NCBI GenBank assembly: GCA_905202595.1
Contig: CAJKSP010000020.1
Location: forward strand, 1-39,994
Source: an uncultured Sutterella sp.
Lineage (GTDB): Bacteria > Pseudomonadota > Gammaproteobacteria > Burkholderiales > Burkholderiaceae_F
DNA: 39,994 nt
Reading direction: 5' to 3'
Part shown: in pieces, positions 16,719 through 24,000 of the stretch
Layout of the letters: every line of letters starts with the position of its first letter
Numbering within the stretch: position 1 is the first letter of the stretch
Translations under genes and position numbers: made by a program
Notes under the pieces: generated by a model
Seen by the model: only the letters and a program-made list of their open reading frames with translations
Databases searched by the model: none
What the model was told of the DNA's origin: nothing

Positions 16719-17674
16719 AGGCGGACATAGCGGATCACGGCTGGCTTCTTCTCGGCCATCTCCGGCAGCCACTTCGAAACAAACCACTTTTTGAAGACAG
16801 CGGCCGCCGCCTCGGCAAAGCCCCGGTAGCGCAGAGCGCCGGCCGCCGACCAAAGCGTCTTCTCGGAAGAGAGGCTGCCGAGGCCGTGCACGGAAACGCC
16901 GTCAAGCTTGTCGCGCACGGCCCAGAGCGCCAGCGGCGACATGATCGTCCAGCCGAGGCCGTTCGTCACGGCAGCCGCCACAGCGGCTGAGCTCTGCAGC
17001 GACACCGCATCTTCGGCCGGGATGCTCAGAAGCCGGCGCATCACCTTCGTGTTCGCCCAGTCGGTGGCAAGCTGCCGGTAGGCGACGAAGGGCAGCGAGA
17101 GGCAGGGCTTGAGCCTTGCGATCGGCATTTCATCCTCCTCTGCACCCGTGGACTTGGGGCAGACGATGAGATAGCGCTCCGTGAGCAGCGGGAAGCCGAT
17201 GATCCTCCTTTCTCTCGGAATGCCATAGGCAACCGCCGCATCGATCTCGTCAGCGAGGTAGGCGCGATTGATCTCAGAGCTGATGCCTCCGATCGCCTCA
17301 AAGCGCTTCGTCTTCGGAATGAGCGCCGCTTCGATGTCCGGACCGATGAAGCGGTCGACGACAGCCGTAATCCCAATGCGCACGCTCTGCGCTTCGCCTG
17401 CTTTGAGGCGGGCCGCCGCATCCGCCAGAAATTCGGCGTCAAGCAGAAACTTCTTCGCTATCCCCGCAAGCTCCCGCCCTTCCGGCGTGAGGGCCATCGG
17501 ACGGCTCGAACGATCGAAGAGCGCCAGGCCGAACTGCCGCTCCAAGCGGTCGATCGCTTGAGAAACAGCAGACTGCGAAAGGCCGAGGACCTTGCCGGCC
17601 TCCGTAAAGGACCCCGTCTCGGCCGCAGCAGCAAGCGCCTGCAGCGAAGCGGTGGGGAAAATGGGAAAGGTCAT
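16604..17674 (-). CDS. LysR family transcriptional regulator
   Basis: DNA-binding regulator with a winged-helix N-terminus (residues 8-65, with AAAETGSFTEAGKVLGLSQS and AVSQAIDRLERQFGLALFDR as the helix-turn-helix) and a periplasmic-binding-protein-like effector domain (about 90-300). At 356 residues it is longer than the usual 295-320. The extra C-terminal part, about 37 residues, is encoded antisense to the end of the macro-domain gene and has a low-complexity composition, so the tail may be a recent extension by stop-codon loss. The ATG at 17674 fits the family N-terminus. No divergent protein gene lies upstream, but a dyad (17770-17799) and a candidate small RNA do. Effector and targets are unknown. 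Confidence 0.9.
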   Translation of the reverse strand: MTFPIFPTASLQALAAAAETGSFTEAGKVLGLSQSAVSQAIDRLERQFGLALFDRSSRPMALTPEGRELAGIAKKFLLDAEFLADAAARLKAGEAQSVRIGITAVVDRFIGPDIEAALIPKTKRFEAIGGISSEINRAYLADEIDAAVAYGIPRERRIIGFPLLTERYLIVCPKSTGAEEDEMPIARLKPCLSLPFVAYRQLATDWANTKVMRRLLSIPAEDAVSLQSSAAVAAAVTNGLGWTIMSPLALWAVRDKLDGVSVHGLGSLSSEKTLWSAAGALRYRGFAEAAAAVFKKWFVSKWLPEMAEKKPAVIRYVRLHDADGSLGAPKSDSAAASAASRSFAEKQQKIISPRQG

Positions 17675-17769
17675 CTTGCAAAAGCTCGTCAGCGCAGCCG
17701 CCGACCGAATGAGAGACGCCTTGAGAAAGCACAGGAAAACCCTAAATTCCGGGGTTCCTTGAGACCGCC

Positions 17770-17799
17770 TGCTGCATTTTCATAAGACGAAATGCAGCA
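17770..17799. promoter_or_regulatory. dyad upstream of the LysR gene, candidate operator
   Basis: Perfect inverted repeat TGCTGCATTT / AAATGCAGCA with a 10-base spacer, centred about 110 bases upstream of the LysR start codon. It contains T-N11-A type spacing, as expected for a LysR-family binding site. It could control lysR itself and a transcript running to the right. Confidence 0.45.
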
Positions 17800-18037
17800 T
17801 TTCAGCACCTGCAACATTAGTTTAGCTTATGAAGAGCCATCAATCTTCATTCTGCTAGCGAGCTCTCCCAAAGAGGGCGCCTAGTATCACAGAGCGGCCG
17901 CTGCTTCTGCAGAGTTCTCCCAAGGAAGTGCAGCAGCAGCCGCAATCTCTCTTTTGAGAAGACGATTTGGACTTGCACGTCTTTTCTGCTTTTTTTCTCA
18001 GCCGGCGCAGATCTTCCCCTGCGGCGGCTTTTTTTTT
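17800..18037 (+). ncRNA. candidate small RNA between LysR and MATE genes
   Basis: This stretch has no supported protein gene but ends on the + strand in a strong terminator (18000-18037), and no + strand gene lies between the macro-domain gene and this point. It contains repeated CTCCCAA motifs (GAGCTCTCCCAA and GAGTTCTCCCAA) with nearby self-complementary stretches, and the LysR-side dyad lies just upstream. The 5' end is not defined; no strong promoter hexamers are visible. Antisense readthrough termination below the MATE gene is the alternative. Confidence 0.3.
18000..18037 (+). terminator. orphan rho-independent terminator on the + strand
   Basis: Stem AGCCGGCGCAG / CTGCGGCGGCT (11 bp with one G-G mismatch), an 8-base loop and nine T residues (18029-18037). 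The T-run is on the + strand only, so it does not serve the MATE gene, which ends at 18041 on the minus strand. Confidence 0.75.
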
Positions 18038-18040
18038 GCC

Positions 18041-19414
18041 TTATTGCTCCCGGGCCCGCTCGGCCGCCTCGAGTCGGAACTTGAGGTCGAACCAGCCGCA
18101 GAGGAGAAAGCTGCAGGCTTCCGCAAGCGGCTGCGCTGCCTGCAGGCCGATGAGGCCGAAGGCCTGCGGCAGCGTCAAAACGAGCGGCAGAAAGAAGAGC
18201 CCCTGGCGCGAGCTCGCGAGAAGCGTCGCAATGCCCGCGCGGCCGAGCACCTGATAGGTCATGTTGCCGATAACGTTGACGGGAACGATGGGCGCCGCGG
18301 CGCACTGCAGCTTCAAAGCCAGCACGCCCACGGCGAGCACGCCGGCGTCGTCAGTCTTGAAGAATCGAATGACGTCTTCGGCATAGAGAAAGCCGAGAAG
18401 TCCGAGCGAGGACATCAGCGCCGTTGCCATCAGGAGCGTCGCATCGAGCGCCGCCTTTACGCGGGCGAACTTTCGAGCGCCCCAGTTGTAGCCGAGAACG
18501 GGCTGAAAGCCCTGTCCGATGCCGATCATCGCTGCGCTCGTCATCATCATGATGCGCCCGACCATCGACATGCCGGCAACGCCCGCATCGCCGAAGCGGC
18601 CCGCCATGAGATTGAGCGCGCTCGCCGCGACGGCAGCGAGGAGATTGCGCGTCAAGGACGGCGTGCCGAACTTGAGGAGCGAGAGATACGTCTCCGCCCG
18701 TCTCGAAATGAAGCGCCGCTCGACTGCAATCGAGCCCTTTCCGCGCCAGTAGTGCGACAGAAGAATGGCAAACGAGAGCGTCTGGCAGAGCGCTGTCGCC
18801 CAGGCGGCGCCGGCAATGCCCCAGCCGAAAGTGAAGATGAAGAGCGGCGCCGCAGCAACATTGAGGAGCCCGCCGATGCCGAGTCCGATCATGCCGACGA
18901 GCGCAAGCCCCTCGGAGCGCAGGATGTTGTTGAGCGTGAAGGCGCCCGCCATGAAGGGCGCCGCGAGGAGCACGGCCTCGGCGTACGACTTCGCATAGGG
19001 CATGATCGTCTCGGTCGCGCCCATGGCGGAAAGAATCGGCTCGAGCATCGCATAGGCAAGCGCGGCCAGCGCCGCGCCGCCCGCGAGCACGGCAAAGACG
19101 GCGGAGCTCGCGAGCTCGTTCGCGCGGGCGTAGTTCTTCGCGCCGAGAAGCCGCGAGGCCTGCGAGGCGCAGCCCTGCCCGACCATGATGCCCGCGGCCT
19201 GAATCACCATCTGCAGCGCAAAGACGACGCCCATGGCGCCGACGGCCGACGTGCCGAGATAGGAGACGTAGTAGGTCGACGCGGCGTTGTAGAGCGCCGT
19301 CACGAGCATCGAGAGCATCGTCGGCACGCCGAGCTTCAGGACAAGCGGCGCCACAGGCGCCGTCGTCATCCGAACATAGGTGCGGCTTGCCGCCGCGTCC
19401 TGCGATGCCGACAT
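18041..19414 (-). CDS. MATE family multidrug/sodium antiporter
   Basis: Inner-membrane exporter using a proton or sodium gradient. The start at 19414 (MSASQDAAASRTYVRMTTAP) has a GGAGGAGG sequence about 11 bases upstream and gives 457 residues, the normal size; the frame continues upstream with an Arg-rich segment that I regard as untranslated. About twelve hydrophobic segments are visible. The family-typical N-terminal lobe includes PTMLSMLVTALYNAASTYYV and the internal repeat in the second half includes GTPSLTRNLLAAVAASALN. The glycine/alanine pattern AAGIMVGQGCASQASRLLGA is characteristic of MATE proteins. Substrate cannot be told. It is monocistronic as far as can be seen and divergent from the FAH-family gene. 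Confidence 0.93.
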   Translation of the reverse strand: MSASQDAAASRTYVRMTTAPVAPLVLKLGVPTMLSMLVTALYNAASTYYVSYLGTSAVGAMGVVFALQMVIQAAGIMVGQGCASQASRLLGAKNYARANELASSAVFAVLAGGAALAALAYAMLEPILSAMGATETIMPYAKSYAEAVLLAAPFMAGAFTLNNILRSEGLALVGMIGLGIGGLLNVAAAPLFIFTFGWGIAGAAWATALCQTLSFAILLSHYWRGKGSIAVERRFISRRAETYLSLLKFGTPSLTRNLLAAVAASALNLMAGRFGDAGVAGMSMVGRIMMMTSAAMIGIGQGFQPVLGYNWGARKFARVKAALDATLLMATALMSSLGLLGFLYAEDVIRFFKTDDAGVLAVGVLALKLQCAAAPIVPVNVIGNMTYQVLGRAGIATLLASSRQGLFFLPLVLTLPQAFGLIGLQAAQPLAEACSFLLCGWFDLKFRLEAAERAREQ

Positions 19415-19672
19415 CGTGTTCTGCGCCTCCTCCCCGCGCCTTGCTCTGCTTTTGCCCAGCCGCACGGCTGCCGCAGAGGCCGCGCCAGCTTCTGCGCCGC
19501 GGCAGCTTCTTTGATTATGAAAGCTTTGATTGTAGCGGCGGCAGGCTTTTGCACCGGCACCGCCCCGAGCGCCTGACGCGAGCTATCGTACAATGCGGCC
19601 GGCAATTGACATTCGGGCGCCGCCGGCCTTCTGGGCCGCAGCCGAACGCCCGCTCAGCATGAGGACTCCGCC

Positions 19673-20371
19673 ATGTCGTTTCTCTTCGCGCCGCCCGCTC
19701 AGGCCGTGATCCCCGTTCTCGGCAGCGAGCACCTGTTCTTCCCCGTGCGCCGCGTCTACTGCGTCGCCCGCAACTACGGCGCTCACGCCAAGGAGATGGG
19801 GAGCAACCCGGCCGACGCGCCCTTCTTCTTCATGAAGCCGACGGACGCCGTCACGCCCGCTGCCGAAGGCGAAGCCATCCGCATGTCCTTCCCAGTTGCC
19901 ACCGCCGACCTGCAGCCGGAAATCGAGCTCGTCGCCTGCCTCTCGAAAGGCGGCTCGAATCTATCGCTTGAAGAGGCGCAGGCCGCCGTCTGGGGCTGGT
20001 GCGTCGGCATCGACTTCACGCGCCGCGATCTGCAGCGCGAAAACAGCAAGCTTGGCCGTCCCTGGACGACCGCCAAGGCCTTTGACGGCTCGGCCCCCGT
20101 GTCCTATGTCCTCCCGGCCGCAGAGTCGCCCGATCCGTCCGACCTCCCGATCTGGATGACGGTGAACGGCGAGAAGCGCCAGGACGGCCGCACGTCCGGC
20201 ATGACCCGGAGCGCGGCGCAGATCATTGCCGAGCTCTCGAAGTTCTGGCGCCTCGAGCCGGGCGACATCGTCTTCACCGGCACGCCGGGCGGCGTTGCGC
20301 CCGTCCAGGCGGGCGACCAGCTCTTCGGCGGCGTCGACGGCATCGGCACGATCCGCGTCGAGCTTCTCTAG
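19673..20371 (+). CDS. fumarylacetoacetate hydrolase family protein
   Basis: Metal-dependent C-C bond hydrolase of the FAH superfamily; the size (232 residues) and sequence resemble fumarylpyruvate hydrolase/acylpyruvase rather than full-length FAH. Visible features are RVYCVARNYGAHAKEMG near 24-40, FFFMKPTDAV near 46, the metal-ligand pattern Glu-x-Glu in LQPEIELV near 78-85 with Asp in GIDFTRRDL near 112, and the C-terminal GDIVFTGTPGGVAPVQAGD. GAGGA lies about 8 bases upstream of ATG 19673. A terminator follows at 20401. The natural substrate cannot be inferred from context. Confidence 0.92.
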   Translation: MSFLFAPPAQAVIPVLGSEHLFFPVRRVYCVARNYGAHAKEMGSNPADAPFFFMKPTDAVTPAAEGEAIRMSFPVATADLQPEIELVACLSKGGSNLSLEEAQAAVWGWCVGIDFTRRDLQRENSKLGRPWTTAKAFDGSAPVSYVLPAAESPDPSDLPIWMTVNGEKRQDGRTSGMTRSAAQIIAELSKFWRLEPGDIVFTGTPGGVAPVQAGDQLFGGVDGIGTIRVELL

Positions 20372-20400
20372 CGCCGGCGTGCCGTTCGGGATCGCCTTCG

Positions 20401-20431
20401 AAGCCTCCGGCCTGCCGGAGGCTTTCTTTTT
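20401..20431 (+). terminator. rho-independent terminator of the FAH-family gene
   Basis: Perfect 10-bp stem AAGCCTCCGG / CCGGAGGCTT with a CCTG loop, followed by TCTTTTT. Confidence 0.88.
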
Positions 20432-20520
20432 GAGAGCGCTTTTGCCAATCCGCCTCTCATCGGCTAAAGTTCGCGGACCTTGCCGGCCGCCTTGCGCCGC
20501 AGCCCTCTCCGACCGACGCC

Positions 20521-21663
20521 ATGGACAAAGACGCAGCCCGAGACATTGCCATTCGACTGAGCTTCCGCCACTTCATCGACATGCGGAGCAACCGCGCCAT
20601 CGGCAGCGCCGCGGCGAGCTTCGAGTCGCTTTCCGGCATCTACCTCCATATCCGGGAAGACGGCTCGCTCTACATCGGGCAGGCCAAGAACATCGTCAGC
20701 CGCCATCAGCAGCATCTCACGCAGGGCCACCCCTTCGAGTACGTCGCCTTTGCCGAAGCCCCGCCCGCCAGGCTTGACGACGCGGAGCGCCTCTGCATTG
20801 AGCGCGCGAGGCGCCTCGGCTGCCGCCTTGCCAACCGCACGGCGCCGACCGACCGCAAGGGCCTGCCTCGCGACCGCCGTCCCTTCGACGACTTCGTGCC
20901 GGCAGCCGCGCAGGACGACTGGTTTGCGGCGGCGCGCAGCGGCCGCACGCATCCGGCGCGGCAGATGAAGCGCGTGGAGAGCCTCGCCGACTACGCGCAT
21001 CAGGAAGCCTGGACGATCTTCATGCGGCACCCCTGCGCCGAGAAGATGCTCGACGCGGCCGCCCTCTACCTCGGCATTGCCGTGCCGGATGCGACTTCGC
21101 TTGAGGGCCTGCACTGGATTGCGGGCGTGCGTCCCTTCAACTTTCAGAACCGCCGCATTCCGCTCTTGTGGATTGCCGCCGGCTCCCGCTGCCTCTTCGA
21201 GTGCTTTTCATTTTCGCAGACGGAATCGGCGGTCTTCGCCGAGATGCTCCTTGCCACAAGCATCGTCTGCCGCGATGAGAAGACCCGCGCGCGCCTGACG
21301 GAAAAGACCTTCAACTGGGCGTCCTGGCGCTTTCCCGCCGAGACGGCGCTGCCGAGCCCGGAAGCGCTCCTCGCCGCCCGCACGCGCCCGGCTTACGCGA
21401 AGCCCCTCTCCGAAGCGGACCGCCAGGCTCAGGCGGCCGAGCTCCGGCGCCCCGTCTGCCAGGAGCTCCTCCTCGAGCCGGTGCATGCCGCGGCAGCGCT
21501 CGAGCATGCGTCCCTTCTTCTTGAAGATCCGGATCTCGCTGAGGCGGCGGCTGTAGGCGCCGTCGCGAGCATGCGCGCAAAGCCCGTCCCCAAGCCCGAA
21601 GCGCACAACCCCATCGCCGGCCACGCGCTCCTCTCCCGGCTGGGACGTCCGCTGCGCCTTTGA
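20521..21663 (+). CDS. GIY-YIG domain protein with long uncharacterised C-terminus
   Basis: The 380-residue protein carries a GIY-YIG nuclease-type domain at residues 38-105: GIYLHIREDGSLYIGQAKNI with GIY at 39-41 and YIG at 51-53, an Arg-His pair (RHQQH) near 61, and a Glu-bearing helix (LDDAERLCIERARRLG). This resembles stand-alone GIY-YIG proteins rather than UvrC or homing enzymes. The remaining 275 residues are unrecognised; they contain HPARQMKRVESLADYAHQ, a Trp-rich central part and a helical Ala/Glu/Leu-rich tail. No signal peptide or membrane segment is visible. The start at 20521 lacks a good ribosome binding site, but the next methionine is within 20 codons. Function, DNA target and enzymatic activity are unknown. 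Confidence 0.8.
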   Translation: MDKDAARDIAIRLSFRHFIDMRSNRAIGSAAASFESLSGIYLHIREDGSLYIGQAKNIVSRHQQHLTQGHPFEYVAFAEAPPARLDDAERLCIERARRLGCRLANRTAPTDRKGLPRDRRPFDDFVPAAAQDDWFAAARSGRTHPARQMKRVESLADYAHQEAWTIFMRHPCAEKMLDAAALYLGIAVPDATSLEGLHWIAGVRPFNFQNRRIPLLWIAAGSRCLFECFSFSQTESAVFAEMLLATSIVCRDEKTRARLTEKTFNWASWRFPAETALPSPEALLAARTRPAYAKPLSEADRQAQAAELRRPVCQELLLEPVHAAAALEHASLLLEDPDLAEAAAVGAVASMRAKPVPKPEAHNPIAGHALLSRLGRPLRL

Positions 21664-21687
21664 CGGTTCCGCAGAAGTAGAAATGTT

Positions 21688-21727
21688 GCAAAAGGAAGCG
21701 CTTGAACTTCCGGCATTTTCCTTTTGC
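21688..21727. promoter_or_regulatory. inverted repeat downstream of the GIY-YIG gene
   Basis: Perfect arms GCAAAAGGAA and TTCCTTTTGC separated by 20 bases, 25 bases after the GIY-YIG stop and about 210 bases before the porin 2 start. Either a weak terminator or a site acting on the porin promoter. Confidence 0.3.
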
Positions 21728-21939
21728 CAAACAGTTAAAGTCGCCTTTTTCTCGCCTTTGTTGTTGTCTGCCAACAAGCGGGATTTCCTTACCGTATTGA
21801 TTTTTAAGTAATTTCCTAATAACTAGTTAGATGATCTAGCGCCAAAAGCCTAAACAAACGATAAGAATGGGAATCGGACTAGCCGAAGCGCGTGCAATTT
21901 TGCTTTGGCGGGTTCAAAGATAAACAGGAGAAATCCACT

Positions 21940-23166
21940 ATGAAAAAGACTCTTGCTGCACTCGCCGTTCTCGGCGCTTTTGCGGCTGGCTCCGCTTATG
22001 CGGCTGATGTGACCCTTTACGGCTATGTTGACCTTGGCCTCAAGTACTCGCATGTTGATGACGACATCGCAGGTCAGGATGCTACCGACAAGCTCGAAAT
22101 GGCTGCTGGCAATCAGTCCGGCAACCGCTTCGGCCTGAAGGGCACTGAAGATCTCGGCAACGGCTACTCCGTCGGATTCGTGCTCGAAAACGGCTTCTCG
22201 GCTGACGACGGCAAGCTCGCTCAGAACAGCCGCCTCTTCGGCCGTGAGGCTCAGGTGCATGTCACCGGCCCCTGGGGCGAACTCGCCTTCGGCCGCATGG
22301 GCCAGCTGACGAGCGGCAACGGCACGTACGGCCTCGCCGGCAACCTGTCGCCGTTCGGCGCCTCCTGGGCCGGCTCCGTCGAACTGAGCACCTACATGGT
22401 CGGCGCCCAGCGCATGGACAACATGGTGACTTACAAGTCGCCGACGTTTGCTGGCGTCACCGTCTATGCTCAGTACTCCTTCGACAACAACACGAAGGAT
22501 GCGTGGACTGGCGCCGCTGATAAGGCCCTCGGCAATGACGAAGGCAAGGCCACGTCCAACCGCTATGCCGGCATTGGCGCCACCTACGGCAACGGCGGCC
22601 TCAACCTCGTTGCTACGGCCGACTGGTACAACTGGTCGAACAACAATGAACTGGACGTTGAGACTTCCGATAAGTTCGATGCGGGCTGGGATATCGATGA
22701 CGGCTATGCCTTCACGCTCGGCGGCTCCTATGACTTCGGCGTCGTCCGCACCTACTTGGCCGGCCAGTATTTCGACAACATGCTGATGAACTCCTCCACT
22801 GGCGACAGCATTGACAAGTATGCCGTCATTGGTCAGGGCACGTCCGGCTACATCAAGGGCTACGCCTTCATGGCCGGCGTTGATGCTCCGGTCTTCGGCG
22901 GCACGGCGATGTTCGCTCTCGGCTATGCCAGCACGGAAGACGCTGCCGTCAAGACCGGCGCTGAGAAGGCTGAATCCGACCGCTTCGGCGTTGGCCTTGG
23001 CTACACCTATGCTCTCAGCAAGCGCACCAACCTCTACGGCGTTGCTTCCTGGTACCAGGACAGCATCGACAGCGAGAAGCTCACGGACGATGCTGGTAAG
23101 GTCTCCTATCGTGATCGCGATCCGCAGACCTATCAGGTCATCGTCGGCCTGCGTCATCGCTTCTAA
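21940..23166 (+). CDS. Gram-negative outer-membrane porin 2
   Basis: Second 16-stranded general porin, 408 residues, paralogous to the one at 9137. The ATG at 21940 is preceded by CAGGAG about 9 bases upstream and starts a signal peptide (MKKTLAALAVLGAFAAGSAYA, then ADVTLYGYVDLG). It has the same NRFGLKGTEDLGNGY segment, the loop-3 region NGTYGLAGNLSPFGASW, the AQYSFDNNTK strand and a C-terminal phenylalanine (GLRHRF). It differs from porin 1 mostly in the long loops, with more acidic residues (for example DVETSDKFDAGWDIDDG), suggesting different selectivity. The upstream 120 bases are AT-rich and include the palindrome TAACTAGTTA; a promoter was not pinned down. Two terminator hairpins follow. 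Confidence 0.95.
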   Translation: MKKTLAALAVLGAFAAGSAYAADVTLYGYVDLGLKYSHVDDDIAGQDATDKLEMAAGNQSGNRFGLKGTEDLGNGYSVGFVLENGFSADDGKLAQNSRLFGREAQVHVTGPWGELAFGRMGQLTSGNGTYGLAGNLSPFGASWAGSVELSTYMVGAQRMDNMVTYKSPTFAGVTVYAQYSFDNNTKDAWTGAADKALGNDEGKATSNRYAGIGATYGNGGLNLVATADWYNWSNNNELDVETSDKFDAGWDIDDGYAFTLGGSYDFGVVRTYLAGQYFDNMLMNSSTGDSIDKYAVIGQGTSGYIKGYAFMAGVDAPVFGGTAMFALGYASTEDAAVKTGAEKAESDRFGVGLGYTYALSKRTNLYGVASWYQDSIDSEKLTDDAGKVSYRDRDPQTYQVIVGLRHRF

Positions 23167-23226
23167 TCTGACTTCCTGCGCCGCTGCTTCGCCTGAAGTG
23201 GCAGCGCTTTGAAGATTCAGAAGCAC

Positions 23227-23303
23227 AAAGCCCGCTACGGCATCTGCCGCGCGGGCTTTGCTGTTTCTGGAAACGCTGAAAGCCCTGCAGGAAGGGCTTT
23301 TTC
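23227..23303 (+). terminator. tandem terminators after porin 2
   Basis: First hairpin AAAGCCCGC / GCGGGCTTT (23227-23259, 15-base loop) with a weak T-rich tail. Second hairpin AAAGCCCT / AGGGCTTT (23279-23300) runs into TTTTTCTTT. The second also sits just past the stop of the convergent response regulator gene. Confidence 0.75.
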
Positions 23304-23322
23304 TTTGCCGCTCCTCTTGGGT

Positions 23323-24000
23323 CTACGCCAAACGTCCACGCTCGATCAGCACCGTGAGGGGCGCGAGCTCCGCGACGTTATGCACGTCGAGCTTGCGATA
23401 GGCGGACTGCCGGTGCTGATGCACCGTGCGCTCCGAAATGCCGAGCCGCTCGGCAATCTGGCGGTTGAGGAGCCCCTGCGCCACGAGGAGCGCCACTTCG
23501 CGCTCGCGCTCCGTCAGCTTCGCGACGCGCGCGAGCCAGTCGGCTTCGTCGATCGGACAGGCGCGCTGATCAAGGTCCGCCTGCACGACGGCAGCCACCG
23601 CCTGCAGCAGCCGCTCGGCATCCACGGGCTTCTGCAGGAAGTCCTTCGCGCCCTCTTTCAGCACATGAACCGCCATGTCGACGTCCGCGTGCCCCGTGAG
23701 GAAGATGATGGGGAGCGGATACTCCCGTGTCTTGAGCATGGCCTGCATTTCAATGCCTGAAACGTCGGGCATGCGTACGTCGAGGATGAGGCAGCCCGGA
23801 CGCGACGGCGCATCCCCCGCAAAGAAGGCCTTCGCCGACGCATAGGCCGCCGTCTCCCAGCCCTCCATCGAGAGCATCATCGAGAGGCTCTGCCGCTGGT
23901 CCTCTTCGTCGTCAACGATGCGCACGAGCGGCTTTTCGCAGGGCTTGGACGGCTTTTCATAGGGCTGCGGCGCAGCGTTTGAAAACTGAGCTTCCTTCAT
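23323..24000 (-). CDS. FixJ/TtrR-type response regulator 1
   Basis: Response regulator of 225 residues with a receiver domain (about 25-140) and a LuxR-type helix-turn-helix (about 165-222). The phosphoacceptor is Asp74 (CLILDVRMPD), with the acidic pocket at VDDEED, the switch threonine in FLTGH and the lysine in FLQKP. The output domain has the LTEREREVALLVAQGLLNRQ and ERLGISERTVHQHRQSAYRK segments of the FixJ class. Its start overlaps the stop of kinase 1 by four bases (ATGA), so they are translationally coupled and form a pair. It is closely similar to the regulator at 30189, even to the position of the phosphoacceptor. The likely target is the adjacent flavoprotein gene, by inference. 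Confidence 0.94.
   Translation of the reverse strand: MKEAQFSNAAPQPYEKPSKPCEKPLVRIVDDEEDQRQSLSMMLSMEGWETAAYASAKAFFAGDAPSRPGCLILDVRMPDVSGIEMQAMLKTREYPLPIIFLTGHADVDMAVHVLKEGAKDFLQKPVDAERLLQAVAAVVQADLDQRACPIDEADWLARVAKLTEREREVALLVAQGLLNRQIAERLGISERTVHQHRQSAYRKLDVHNVAELAPLTVLIERGRLA

Noticed and set aside
17954..19576. 540-residue open frame on the plus strand opposite the MATE gene
   Set aside because: Highly charged repetitive composition, no ribosome binding site, antisense to a clear membrane transporter.
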